64,000 nucleotides of DNA from Streptomyces sp. TRM49041. Lineage in GTDB: Bacteria > Actinomycetota > Actinomycetes > Streptomycetales > Streptomycetaceae. Below the pieces are notes generated by a model that saw only the letters and a program-made list of their open reading frames with translations, was not told the DNA's origin and ran no database searches. Positions 34,177 through 42,955 of this stretch are shown piece after piece (position 1 is the first letter of the stretch; the number at the start of each line of letters is the position of its first letter). Both the position numbers and the translations under genes were made by a program. The DNA lies in assembly GCF_008271805.1 (NCBI RefSeq), contig NZ_VSRY01000014.1:28635-92634 (forward strand). Direction: 5' to 3'.

Positions 34177-35105
34177 CGACCGTCACCGAGCCCCCGCCCC
34201 TCGCCGGGCCCTCCGCCGCTCCACCCGTGCGGAAGCGCTCCACGCGCAAGCGACTCGTCCCGTACTGGCTGCTCCTGCCCGGCATCCTCTGGCTGCTGGT
34301 CTTCTTCGCCCTGCCGCTCGTCTACCAGGCGTCGACGTCCGTGCAGACCGGCTCGCTCGAGGAGGGCTACCAGGTCACCTGGCACTTCCAGACCTACTGG
34401 GAGGCGCTGCGGGACTACTACCCGCAGTTCGCGAAGTCCCTGCTGTACGCCGGGACCGCCACCCTGCTCTGTCTGCTGCTCGGCTACCCGCTCGCGTACC
34501 TCATCGCGTTCCGCGCCGGACGCTGGCGCAACCTCCTCCTCGTCCTGGTCATCGCGCCGTTCTTCACCAGCTTCCTCATCCGGACGCTGGCCTGGAAGAC
34601 GATCCTCGCGGACGGCGGCGTCGTCGTCGGAGCCCTGGACGCGCTGCACGTCCTGGACGTCACCAGCTGGCTCGGCTGGACCGAGGGCGACCGCGTCCTG
34701 GCCACACCGCTCGCCGTGATCTGCGGTCTCACGTACAACTTCCTGCCCTTCATGATCCTGCCGCTCTACACCTCGCTCGAACGGATCGACGGGCGGCTCC
34801 ACGAGGCGGCCAAGGACCTGTACGCGTCCCCCGCCACCACCTTCCGCAAGGTCACGTTCCCGCTCTCCATGCCGGGCGTAGTCTCCGGCACGCTGCTCAC
34901 CTTCATCCCCGCGAGCGGCGACTACGTCAACGCCGAACTCCTCGGATCGACCGACACCAAGATGATCGGAAACGTCATCCAGTCGCAGTTCCTCCGGGTG
35001 CTCGACTACCCGACGGCGGCCGCGCTGTCGTTCATCCTGATGGCCGTCGTGCTGATCATGGTCACCTTCTACATCCGCCGGGCCGGAACGGAGGACCTGG
35101 TCTGA
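34173..35105 (+). CDS. potB: Spermidine/putrescine ABC transporter permease PotB
   Basis: A 310-residue inner-membrane permease with six hydrophobic helices after a basic N-terminus (RKRSTRKRLVPYWLLLPGILWLLVFFALPL). The EAA loop is LHEAAKDLYASPATTFRKVTFPLSMPGV. LIRTLAWKTILADGG and the FIPASGDYVNAELLGS segment are characteristic of PotB. It overlaps potA by 4 bases and potC by 1 base, so all are translated from one message. Confidence 0.93.
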   Translation: MTTVTEPPPLAGPSAAPPVRKRSTRKRLVPYWLLLPGILWLLVFFALPLVYQASTSVQTGSLEEGYQVTWHFQTYWEALRDYYPQFAKSLLYAGTATLLCLLLGYPLAYLIAFRAGRWRNLLLVLVIAPFFTSFLIRTLAWKTILADGGVVVGALDALHVLDVTSWLGWTEGDRVLATPLAVICGLTYNFLPFMILPLYTSLERIDGRLHEAAKDLYASPATTFRKVTFPLSMPGVVSGTLLTFIPASGDYVNAELLGSTDTKMIGNVIQSQFLRVLDYPTAAALSFILMAVVLIMVTFYIRRAGTEDLV

Positions 35106-35908
35106 TGCTGCTTCGCTGGATACGACGTCATCTCGTCGTCCTCGCGGGCGCTCTCACGCTCGCCTATCTGATCCTGCCGAACATCGTGGTCCTGATGTTC
35201 TCCTTCAACCGACCGGACGGGCGCTTCAACTACGCCTGGAAGCGCTTCTCGCTGGACGCCTGGACGGACCCCTGCGGCGTCCCCGAGCTGTGCACCGCCC
35301 TCGGACTGTCCCTGCAGCTCGCCGCCTGGGCCACGCTCGGCGCCACCGCGCTGGGCACGATGATCGCCTTCGCGCTGGTCCGCTACCGCTTCCGGGCGCG
35401 CGGCGCGATCAACTCGCTGATCTTCCTGCCCATGTCCATGCCCGAGGTCGTCATGGCCGCCTCGCTCCTCACGCTCTTCCTCAACATGGGCGCCGAGCTG
35501 GGCTTCTGGACGGTCCTGATCGCCCACATCATGTTCTGTCTGAGCTTCGTCGTCGTGGCGGTCAAAGCCCGCGTGATGTCCATGGACCCCCGCCTCGAGG
35601 AAGCGGCGCGCGACCTATACGCCGGTCCCGTGCAGACCTTCCTGCGGGTCACCCTGCCGATCGCCGCGCCCGGCATCGCGGCCGGCGCGCTGCTCGCCTT
35701 CGCGCTGTCGTTCGACGACTTCATCATCACGAACTTCAACGCGGGCTCCACCGTCACCTTCCCCATGTTCGTGTGGGGCTCGGCGCAGCGCGGCACACCC
35801 GTGCAGATCAACGTCATCGGTACGGCGATGTTCGTCATCGCGGTGCTGGTGGTCGTCGCCGGCCAGCTGCTGGCCGGCCGGCGGAAGCGTACGGAAGACC
35901 TCCGGTAA
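35105..35908 (+). CDS. potC: Spermidine/putrescine ABC transporter permease PotC
   Basis: A 267-residue permease partner of PotB with six helices. It shows the PotC hallmarks YLILPNIVVLMFSFNRP, FNYAWKRFSLDAW, the EAA loop LEEAARDLYAGPVQTFLRVTLPIAAPG and ALSFDDFIITNFNAGSTVTFPMFVWGSAQRG. ATG 35105 shares its first base with the potB stop. A short cysteine-containing loop (TDPCGVPELCTAL) after the first helix is unusual for PotC and could form a disulfide outside the membrane; this is an inference. Confidence 0.93.
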   Translation: MLLRWIRRHLVVLAGALTLAYLILPNIVVLMFSFNRPDGRFNYAWKRFSLDAWTDPCGVPELCTALGLSLQLAAWATLGATALGTMIAFALVRYRFRARGAINSLIFLPMSMPEVVMAASLLTLFLNMGAELGFWTVLIAHIMFCLSFVVVAVKARVMSMDPRLEEAARDLYAGPVQTFLRVTLPIAAPGIAAGALLAFALSFDDFIITNFNAGSTVTFPMFVWGSAQRGTPVQINVIGTAMFVIAVLVVVAGQLLAGRRKRTEDLR

Positions 35909-35940
35909 CCCCTGAAGAACCCCTGAGGGAGTTGGAAGCC

Positions 35941-37359
35941 ATGGCCCCAGTCGCCATGCGAACCGCTGCACAATCGCTCTCGGACGCCCAGCCCGTCCCC
36001 TTCTGGCTGGAAGACCCCGGCAAGCCCGCCGCACTGCCCGCCCTCACCGCCACCGAGCACTGCGACCTGCTCGTGGTCGGCGGCGGCTACAGCGGACTGT
36101 GGACCGCGCTCCTCGCCAAGGAGCGCGATCCGCGGCGGGAGGTCGTGCTCATCGAGGGCCGGGAGGCGGGCTGGGCCGCCTCCGGCCGCAACGGCGGCTT
36201 CTGCGCCGCGTCACTCACCCACGGCTTCGGCAACGGCCTGTCCCGCTGGCCGGACGAGCTGGCGAAACTGGAGGAACTCGGCGCGCGGAACCTCGACGCC
36301 ATCGAGGCCGCGGTCGCCCGGTACGGCATCGACTGCGACTTCGAGCGGACCGGCGAGATCGACGTCGCCACCGAGCCGTACCAGCTGGCCGAACTCCACG
36401 AGCTGTACGCGCAGGCCGAACGCCTCGGCCTCGCCGACGGCCTGGACCTCCTCGACCGCGACGCCGTGCGCGCCGAGGCCGACTCACCGACCTTCCTCGG
36501 CGGACTGTGGGACCGGCGCGGCGTCGCCCTCGTCCACCCCGCGAAGCTCGCCTGGGGCCTGAAACGGGCCTGCCTCGACGCGGGTGTCCGCGTCTACGAG
36601 AACACCCGCGGCCTCGACCTCACCACGTCCGGCCCGTCCATGGCCGTCCGCACCCCGTACGGCAGGGTCCTCGCCCGCCAGGTCGCCCTCGGGACCAACG
36701 TCTTCCCGTCCCTGGTCCGACGCGTCCGCCACTACACCGTCCCGGTCTACGACTACGCCCTGATGACCGAGCCCCTGACCGACGACCAGCTGGCCTCCAT
36801 CGGCTGGAAGAACCGCCAGGGCCTCGGCGACAGCGCCAACCAGTTCCACTACTTCCGGCTCAGCGCCGACAACCGGATCCTGTGGGGCGGCTACGACGCG
36901 GTCTACCCGTTCGGCGGCCGCGTCCGGGCCGAGCTGGACCAGCGGCCGGAGACGTATCTGAAGCTCGCCGAGCACTTCTTCCGCTGTTTCCCGCAGCTGA
37001 CGGGCGTCCGGTTCAGCCACGCCTGGGGCGGCGCCATCGACACGTGCTCCCGCTTCTCCGCCTTCTTCGGCACGGCGCACCAGGGGCGGGTCGCGTACGC
37101 GGCCGGCTTCACCGGGCTCGGCGTGGGCGCGTCCCGGTTCGGCGCGGACGTGATGCTGGACCTGCTGTCGGGGGAGCGCACGGAGCGTACGGAGCTGGAG
37201 ATGGTCCGCAGAAAGCCGCTGCCGTTCCCGCCGGAGCCGTTCGCCTGGGCGGGCATCGGTATGACCAAGTGGTCCCTGGCCCGCGCCGACGCCAACGGCG
37301 GCCGCCGCAACCTGTGGCTGCGCACGATGGACCGCCTCGGCCTCGGCTTCGACAGCTGA
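35941..37359 (+). CDS. FAD-dependent amine oxidoreductase (PuuB/DAO family)
   Basis: A 472-residue flavoprotein of the D-amino-acid-oxidase-like group. The FAD-binding GxGxxG is LLVVGGGYSGLWTALLAKERDP, followed by GREAGWAASGRNGGFC, the motif seen in gamma-glutamylputrescine oxidases. The C-terminal FTGLGVGASRFGADVMLDLL closes the flavin site. ATG 35941 has GAGGGAG upstream and lies 32 bases after potC. Context makes it a candidate to oxidise imported putrescine or a derivative. No glutamyl-putrescine synthetase (PuuA-like glutamine synthetase) is encoded in this window, so the exact substrate stays open. Confidence 0.9.
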   Translation: MAPVAMRTAAQSLSDAQPVPFWLEDPGKPAALPALTATEHCDLLVVGGGYSGLWTALLAKERDPRREVVLIEGREAGWAASGRNGGFCAASLTHGFGNGLSRWPDELAKLEELGARNLDAIEAAVARYGIDCDFERTGEIDVATEPYQLAELHELYAQAERLGLADGLDLLDRDAVRAEADSPTFLGGLWDRRGVALVHPAKLAWGLKRACLDAGVRVYENTRGLDLTTSGPSMAVRTPYGRVLARQVALGTNVFPSLVRRVRHYTVPVYDYALMTEPLTDDQLASIGWKNRQGLGDSANQFHYFRLSADNRILWGGYDAVYPFGGRVRAELDQRPETYLKLAEHFFRCFPQLTGVRFSHAWGGAIDTCSRFSAFFGTAHQGRVAYAAGFTGLGVGASRFGADVMLDLLSGERTERTELEMVRRKPLPFPPEPFAWAGIGMTKWSLARADANGGRRNLWLRTMDRLGLGFDS

Positions 37360-37506
37360 GACCGGTGCGCCCGCTGTGCGCCCCCGCGAGCCCGTTCACT
37401 ACTTCGTGGCAACGGAACCCGCATATTGATCCACGATCACCCCGCTCTCCCGTGTGACCGCACCGTCCTGAGGGGCAGTCACACATGGACATGGAGGCTG
37501 TGGGCG

Positions 37507-38019
37507 ATGACAGGTTCGGGGGCTTCGGGGAAGTCCGGCTCATCAGGAGCCAGGGCGGCGGTGGAGTGGCTGGTGTCCGTGGCGCCCGACCCCGACGCCT
37601 GCCGCTGGGAGTGGGAGCGCAATCCGCTCGGGATCGCGCTGCTGCCCGCCGGGCGGCGCTGGGACGTGCTGATCATCCCGGGGTGGCTCGGCTGTCCGAC
37701 GCTGGACGTGCTCCAGCGGCTCGTCGGCCGTCCCGGGCCGGTGCTCTCCGACTTCGGCGACGAACGGATGGGGTTCTTCGTCCCGGCGGGCACGGCCGCG
37801 TGCTGGGTCGGCACCGGGGTGCGCAGCGCCGGCCGGGGCACCTGGATCGTCGTCCCTTACCCGGGCCGTACGACGGGCGGGGCGCGCTGGCTGGTGCTGC
37901 CGGACGGCGCGGGCACGCTGACGGATCCGGCGCTGCTGGAACTGGCGATGCACGAGGCGGTGGGGCGCATCGCGGGGGACGGTGACGCCCGGAGCTCTCG
38001 ACCGCCCCGGAAGCGGTGA
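37507..38019 (+). CDS. Hypothetical protein resembling a prim-pol N-terminal domain
   Basis: A 170-residue soluble protein. Segments DACRWEWERNPLGIALLPAGRRWDVLIIPGWLGCPTLDVLQRL, GFFVPAGTAACWVGTGVRSAGRGTWIVVPYPGR and GARWLVLPDGAGTLTDPALLELAMHEAVGR resemble proteins in actinobacteria loosely annotated as bifunctional DNA primase/polymerase N-terminal-like. I see no clear catalytic acidic triad, so I do not assign polymerase activity. ATG 37507 is about 10 bases after GGAGG. It follows the amine oxidase gene and converges with the PAP2 phosphatase gene. Confidence 0.7.
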   Translation: MTGSGASGKSGSSGARAAVEWLVSVAPDPDACRWEWERNPLGIALLPAGRRWDVLIIPGWLGCPTLDVLQRLVGRPGPVLSDFGDERMGFFVPAGTAACWVGTGVRSAGRGTWIVVPYPGRTTGGARWLVLPDGAGTLTDPALLELAMHEAVGRIAGDGDARSSRPPRKR

Positions 38020-38136
38020 GTGGGGACCGTACCCGTCACCTCACTCCTGCGCGGCGGCGGCCGGGCCCTGCGGGCACCCCGGCGGGCAGCGACAACGCAG
38101 CCGCGCCCGGACCGTCGTCCGTCGACGGGGGCCGCT

Positions 38137-38925
38137 TCAACGGCGAGGGGTTCTCCCGGCACTTCGGCGCCCGCGAACGGCGCCGACCATCAGCGCCGCT
38201 CCTGTGAACAGCAGGGCGCTGCCCGCCACGTCCAGCGGCCAGTGGTAGCCACGCAGCACCAGCCCGGTGCCGGTCGCCACCGTCAGCACCACGGCGACGG
38301 GCAGCAGCGCTCGCCGGTGCACCAGGAGCGCCGCCCCGCAGTACGCCACCAGCGCCGTCGCCGTGTGCCCCGAAGGGTAGAAGCCGGTCGCGTCCGTGAG
38401 CGGTCCTGGCCGGTCGAGCAGCAGCTTCAGCGGGATCACCAGGGCCGGTACGAGCGCCATGGCCACGCCCGCGTACAGCGCCTGCACGCGGCGGCCGCGC
38501 CACACCGCGTACGCCATCGCGGCGGCCAGGACGGGGAGGGCGACGGGCATTCCGCCGAGGTCGGCCCCCAGTTCGGTGAGCCACGCCGGGCCCCGGCCGG
38601 CCAGGGCGCGTCCGGCGCGCTCGTCGAGCCCGGCCAGCGGGCCGTGGACAGCCACCTGCCAGGTGACCAGGAGAAACGCGCACAGCGAGAGGAGTGCGCA
38701 AACGGAAGCCGGCCGTCCCGGAACAGGGGGGGTTGTTCCGGGACGGCCGTCAGGACCGGTGTGCCGCGCGCCCCGGGGGGTGTGGGGCGGGCGGCGGTCC
38801 GATCGGTGAGGATCGCCGGAGCCGTAAGCGCCGACAGTGTGCGCGATGGCACGCCCAGGGCGGTACTGGGGAGGTCCCGGCCTGGAACCGCCCGCAGTCT
38901 CCTGCGGGCGGGGTTCTTCTCTCAT
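38137..38925 (-). CDS. PAP2 superfamily phosphatase (start uncertain)
   Basis: A membrane lipid phosphatase-like protein. The three PAP2 motifs are intact: KLLLDRPGP, PSGHTA and RGYHWPLDVAGS, which supply the catalytic histidines and arginines. Five to six helices are predicted, starting at VCALLSLCAFLLVTWQVAV. The conserved region begins only near 38710. Upstream in-frame codons to ATG 38925 or GTG 39006 encode a Pro/Arg-rich stretch that coincides with two strong hairpins and does not look coding. GTG 38655 would keep the motifs but remove the first helix. I give ATG 38925 as the formal start. Substrate unknown. Confidence 0.8.
   Translation of the reverse strand: MREEPRPQETAGGSRPGPPQYRPGRAIAHTVGAYGSGDPHRSDRRPPHTPRGARHTGPDGRPGTTPPVPGRPASVCALLSLCAFLLVTWQVAVHGPLAGLDERAGRALAGRGPAWLTELGADLGGMPVALPVLAAAMAYAVWRGRRVQALYAGVAMALVPALVIPLKLLLDRPGPLTDATGFYPSGHTATALVAYCGAALLVHRRALLPVAVVLTVATGTGLVLRGYHWPLDVAGSALLFTGAALMVGAVRGRRSAGRTPRR
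38710..38749. terminator. Strong hairpin just upstream of the PAP2 coding region
   Basis: CGGCCGTCCCGGAACA (38710-38725) and TGTTCCGGGACGGCCG (38734-38749) form a perfect 16-bp stem with an 8-base G-rich loop on the plus strand (C-rich on the minus). It lies in the doubtful 5' part of the PAP2 frame and may be a leader structure or terminator. Confidence 0.6.
38888..38911. terminator. Hairpin in the gabT-PAP2 gap
   Basis: CCGCCCGCAG (38888-38897) and CTGCGGGCGG (38902-38911) form a perfect 10-bp stem with a TCTC loop. The plus strand continues GGTTCTTCTCTC. Read on the minus strand, it is about 130 bases after the gabT stop. Confidence 0.55.
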
Positions 38926-39010
38926 CTGCCACCGACCGTACGGCACGAGCCGGGGGACCGACAGACGGATCTCCAACCCGCCATCGGCCCCCCACAGCTT
39001 CTTCACGTCC

Positions 39011-39030
39011 GGCGCGCGCCGGCGCGCGCC
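39011..39030. repeat. Two tandem self-complementary decamers after gabT
   Basis: GGCGCGCGCC occurs twice without a gap (39011-39020, 39021-39030). Each unit is a palindrome and the pair can fold into one stem. It is 11 bases beyond the gabT stop and may act as its terminator. Confidence 0.55.
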
Positions 39031-39040
39031 TCGCGTCCGA

Positions 39041-40375
39041 TCAGATACGCGCGAAGGCGCTCTCGATGATGTCCAGACCCTCGTTGAGCAGGTCCTCGCC
39101 GATGACCAGCGGCGGCAGGAAGCGGAGCACGTTGCCGTAGGTGCCGCAGGTCAGCACCAGCAGGCCCTCGGCGTGGCACGCCTTCGCCAGCGCGCCGGCG
39201 GCCTCCGGGTTCGGCTCCTTCGTCGCCGGGTCCTTCACCAGCTCGATGGCGATCATCGCGCCACGGCCCCGGATGTCGCCGATGACCTCGTACTTCTCCT
39301 GCATCGCGGAGAGGCGGGCCTTCATGACCTCCTCGATGCGCTTCGCCCTGCCGTTGAGGTCGAGCTCCTTCATCGTCTCGATGGCGCCGAGCGCACCCGC
39401 GCAGGCGACCGGGTTGCCGCCGTAGGTGCCGCCCAGGCCGCCCGCGTGCGGGGCGTCCATGATCTCGGCGCGGCCCGTCACGGCGGCGAGCGGCAGACCG
39501 CCCGCGATGCCCTTGGCGGTGGTGATGAGGTCCGGGACGACGCCCTCGTCCTCGCACGCGAACCACTGGCCGGTGCGGCAGAAGCCGGACTGGATCTCGT
39601 CGGCGACGAACACGATGCCGTTGTCCGAGGCGAACCGGCTGATCGCGGGCAGGAAGCCCTTCGCCGGCTCGATGAAGCCGCCCTCGCCGAGCACCGGCTC
39701 GATGATGATCGCGGCGACGTTCTCCGCGCCGACCTGCTTGCTGATCTGGTCGATGGCCTGCGCGGCGGCCTCGGGGCCGCAGTTCTCCGGGCCGGTCGGC
39801 CAGCGGTAGCCGTACGCCACCGGCACGCGGTACACCTCCGGCGCGAACGGGCCGAAGCCGTGCTTGTACGGCATGTTCTTGGCGGTCAGAGCCATCGTCA
39901 GGTTCGTACGGCCGTGGTAGCCGTGGTCGAAGACGACGACGGCCTGGCGTCCGGTGTACGAGCGGGCGATCTTCACCGCGTTCTCGACGGCCTCGGCGCC
40001 GCTGTTGAACAGCGCGGTCTTCTTCGCGTGGTCACCCGGGGTGAGCTCGGCGAGCGCCTCGCAGACCTCCACGTACCCCTCGTACGGGGTGACCATGAAA
40101 CAGGTGTGGGTGAAGTCCTGGAGCTGCGCGGACGCGCGGCGCACGACCGCCTCGGCGGAGGCGCCCACGGACGTCACGGCGATACCGGATCCGAAGTCGA
40201 TCAGACGGTTGCCGTCGACGTCCTCGATGACGCCACCGCCCGCGCGGGCGGTGAACACCGGCAGTACGGAGCCGACGCCGCCCGCGACGGAGGCGACGCG
40301 GCGGGCCTGAAGCTCCTGCGACTTCGGGCCGGGAATGGCGGTGACGACGCGGCGCTCCTGCGGAATTTCGGTCAT
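39041..40375 (-). CDS. gabT: 4-aminobutyrate aminotransferase
   Basis: A 444-residue class III transaminase that moves the amino group of GABA to 2-oxoglutarate, giving succinic semialdehyde. Landmarks are IDFGSGIAVTSVGA, LFNSGAEAVENAVKIAR, FDHGYHGRTNLTMALT, IIIEPVLGEGGFIEPAKGFL, FVADEIQSGFCRTG and the PLP Lys in TTAKGIAGGLPLAAVTG; GGTYGGNPVACAGAL follows. ATG 40375 has AGGAG 5 bases upstream. It fits as the step after the aminobutyraldehyde dehydrogenases and before the third aldehyde dehydrogenase at 45.6 kb. Confidence 0.95.
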   Translation of the reverse strand: MTEIPQERRVVTAIPGPKSQELQARRVASVAGGVGSVLPVFTARAGGGVIEDVDGNRLIDFGSGIAVTSVGASAEAVVRRASAQLQDFTHTCFMVTPYEGYVEVCEALAELTPGDHAKKTALFNSGAEAVENAVKIARSYTGRQAVVVFDHGYHGRTNLTMALTAKNMPYKHGFGPFAPEVYRVPVAYGYRWPTGPENCGPEAAAQAIDQISKQVGAENVAAIIIEPVLGEGGFIEPAKGFLPAISRFASDNGIVFVADEIQSGFCRTGQWFACEDEGVVPDLITTAKGIAGGLPLAAVTGRAEIMDAPHAGGLGGTYGGNPVACAGALGAIETMKELDLNGRAKRIEEVMKARLSAMQEKYEVIGDIRGRGAMIAIELVKDPATKEPNPEAAGALAKACHAEGLLVLTCGTYGNVLRFLPPLVIGEDLLNEGLDIIESAFARI

Positions 40376-40617
40376 GCGGGGCTCCTGGGGGTGTTCCGGA
40401 CGCTATGTCTCTACTTTCTCCCGCAGGCTAGGCCCGGGTACGGGCCCCGGGCATGCGCCGATAGGGAGTGGTGAGCCGGGCGTCGTTGTCCGCGACGGAC
40501 ATAGCGCGGCCCGGACGGCACCCGCGTCCGCGTCGACCGGCCCCAACACGCCCTCCTGGCACTAGATTGGCCGGTGCACGCACGCGCGCGGCCTGGCTGG
40601 TCAGGGGGCAGGGATTC

Positions 40618-42819
40618 ATGGACAGGGACGGTACGTCGTACGAGGCACGGGGCACGCATGCCGACCCCGTCCCGCACCCGGCCGGCCCACCGCCCCGGCA
40701 GCCCGCCCCGGCAGCCCCGCCGCCCCCTCCGGCCGGCGCCACGTCGCCGGGAGGCGCCACCCCGTCGACCAGTGCCACCCCGGCCGCACCTGCCGCACCT
40801 CCCGCGGCCCCTCCGGCACCTCCCGCGCCGCGCCACGCACCCGCGCCCGCCACCGGGGCGTCCGTCGTGGACTGGCTGCGCACCCCGCGCCCCGATGCCG
40901 AGCCCGGCGTGTGGCGGCTCGGGCACCGGCCACGGCCGCAGGAGGAGCCCGAGCACGTACCGGCGAGGCGGCTCTTCGCCGCCGCGCTCATCTCGCTGCT
41001 CACCGGCTGGCTCCTGTGGTCCCTTCTCTGGAACGGCTACCTCGGCCACTACTGGCTCTGGCCGCTCCTCGTCCTCACCCCCGACTCCTGGCGCTCCGAG
41101 CCCGTCGTCTGGGCGACCGCCAGCTACGTCTACTACGCGCTCGTCGGCGGCGGCCTCCTCGTCTTCTTCGCCCGCATCGGGCACGTCCCGGACATCTGGC
41201 GCCGCTACGCCCGCCGCCCCCGCACCCGGGCCACCGCGCCCCCGCCGCCCCGGTCCGGCGACGCCGACCCCGCCGAGTGGCCCGAGCTGCGCGCCGCCGG
41301 ACTGGCCGAAGCCGCCGCCCGGCTCGCCGAGGCCACCCGCACGGGCGCGCTCGGCGACGTGGACTACGCCCGCATCCAGCGCGCCTGGCACGGCGTACGC
41401 ACCCACCCCGACCGGCTCGCCGCGTTCACCGACGCCGTACGCGTCCAGGGCGCCGCCGCCTGTGCCCACCCCTCCGGCGTACGCGACCTCCCCGTCCGTA
41501 CCGCCACGCACGACCTGGCCACCGGCCAGGTCCGCCTCGGCACCGCCGCCGACCACCCCCGCAACCCTTACGCCCGCCGCACCACCGGTGTCGCCCTCGA
41601 ACCCGCCCTGCTGGGCACGTCCCTGCTCGCGGTCGGCCCGGCCGCGTCCGGCAAGACCGTCCGGCTGACCCGGCCCGTCACCGAGTCCCTCTGCCTCCAG
41701 GCGCTCGCCAACCGCGCCGCCGTCGTCGCCGTCACCGCCCAGGGCGCCCCGCTCGCCCCGGACGCCGCGTTCGACGTCGTCATCGCGGTCGGCCGCCCCG
41801 ACACGCTGCACGACCTCGACCTCTACGGCGGCGCCGAGGACCCCGACGAGGCCGCCCGGACCCTCGCCGAGGCGCTTGTCGGCGACCTCGTCCCGGACAG
41901 CCGCCGCGCGGCCACCGCCCTCGCCCAGCTCATCGGCCCCTACCGGGCAGCGCACGGTCACTTTCCCGGTGTGCCCGAGCTCCGTGAGCTCCTCGGCGGC
42001 GCCCCGCGGGCCCTCGCCGACCTGCGCGCCGCCGTCGCCGGCGACCCGGCGCAGCTGCGGGAGCTGGACGCCCGGGCGCGGCAGGCCGAGCGCGGGGACG
42101 ACGTCGCGGTCCTTCTGGCCGAACGCATCGCGTTCCTGGACCGCCCGGCCTTCGCCGACTTCTTCCGTACGGACGGCGGCGGCCGCCGCTTCTCGCTGCG
42201 CGCCGTCGAGCACCCGCTGCGCGTCCGCGTCGACCTGCCCGAGCGCGGCCACGCCGAGGCGTCCCGGATCCTCGCCCGGCTGCTGCTCGCCCAGTTCACC
42301 GAGGCCGCCCTGGCCCGCGCCGACCGGTCGCTGTTCGCCTGCCTCGTGCTGGACGACGCGACCGACACCGTCACCGCCGACTCCGTACGCGCCATCCAGC
42401 GGCTCCGCTCGGCGCACGCGGGCGTCGTCCTGTCGCTGCGCACCCTGGAGGACGTACCGGAGCCGCTGCGCGGGCCACTGCTCGGCGCCGTCGGCTGCCG
42501 GATGGCGTTCGCGGGGCTCGCGCCCTGGGACGGCGGGAAGTTCGCGGAGGTGTGGGGCACCGAGTGGGTGCAGACGCGCGACGTCACCAACCGGCAGATC
42601 ATCTCCGACGAGCCGCTCACCAAGGCCATGCACTTCATGCGCCGCCTGGTCACCGGCCGCGCGGCCACGGCAGAGGCGGTCACCGTACGGGAGGTCGAGC
42701 GGGAACGCTGGTCGGCGTCCGAGCTGGCGCACGGGGTGCCCGCGGGGCACGCGGTGCTGTCCGTGACCGGCGTACGCGGGGAGCACGCGCCGCCGCTCCT
42801 GGTCGACCTGCGGACGTGA
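40618..42819 (+). CDS. FtsK/TraG-like ATP-binding membrane protein
   Basis: A 733-residue protein. The first 85 residues are a Pro/Ala-rich disordered tail. Then come two membrane helices around LFAAALISLLTGWLLWSLLW and YVYYALVGGGLLVFFARI, and a large cytoplasmic ATPase domain. Walker A is GPAASGKT at residues 340-347; a Walker B-like LFACLVLDDATD lies near residue 580, and VGCRMAFAGLAPWDGGKFAEVWGTEW follows. This layout recalls TraG/VirD4 or FtsK-type DNA-pumping or coupling ATPases. No relaxase, pilus or conjugation gene is nearby. Conserved in Streptomyces, usually called an ATP/GTP-binding protein. The 242 bases upstream hold a possible -10 TAGATT at 40563. Confidence 0.85.
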   Translation: MDRDGTSYEARGTHADPVPHPAGPPPRQPAPAAPPPPPAGATSPGGATPSTSATPAAPAAPPAAPPAPPAPRHAPAPATGASVVDWLRTPRPDAEPGVWRLGHRPRPQEEPEHVPARRLFAAALISLLTGWLLWSLLWNGYLGHYWLWPLLVLTPDSWRSEPVVWATASYVYYALVGGGLLVFFARIGHVPDIWRRYARRPRTRATAPPPPRSGDADPAEWPELRAAGLAEAAARLAEATRTGALGDVDYARIQRAWHGVRTHPDRLAAFTDAVRVQGAAACAHPSGVRDLPVRTATHDLATGQVRLGTAADHPRNPYARRTTGVALEPALLGTSLLAVGPAASGKTVRLTRPVTESLCLQALANRAAVVAVTAQGAPLAPDAAFDVVIAVGRPDTLHDLDLYGGAEDPDEAARTLAEALVGDLVPDSRRAATALAQLIGPYRAAHGHFPGVPELRELLGGAPRALADLRAAVAGDPAQLRELDARARQAERGDDVAVLLAERIAFLDRPAFADFFRTDGGGRRFSLRAVEHPLRVRVDLPERGHAEASRILARLLLAQFTEAALARADRSLFACLVLDDATDTVTADSVRAIQRLRSAHAGVVLSLRTLEDVPEPLRGPLLGAVGCRMAFAGLAPWDGGKFAEVWGTEWVQTRDVTNRQIISDEPLTKAMHFMRRLVTGRAATAEAVTVREVERERWSASELAHGVPAGHAVLSVTGVRGEHAPPLLVDLRT

Positions 42820-42899
42820 TCCCTGCCCGCTCGTCGGCCGCGCGCCGTAGGCCGCAGTCGTACGTCCTGGCAGAATCGAGGGGAGCCGTTCATACGGGA

Positions 42900-42915
42900 C
42901 GGCGAAAAATCGCCG
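42900..42915. promoter_or_regulatory. Small palindrome upstream of the PucR gene
   Basis: CGGCGA (42900-42905) and TCGCCG (42910-42915) flank AAAA, 41 bases before the PucR start in an A-rich patch. It could be an autoregulatory operator or a leader hairpin. Confidence 0.3.
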
Positions 42916-42955
42916 CCCGAAACAATCCTCCCCCTTCCGAAGGCCAGCCGGTCCC

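Noticed and set aside
40440..40475. Possible WhiG-type promoter around GCCGATAG at 40456
   Set aside because: The -10-like GCCGATA is present, but no TAAA box lies about 15 bases upstream as the WhiG consensus requires.
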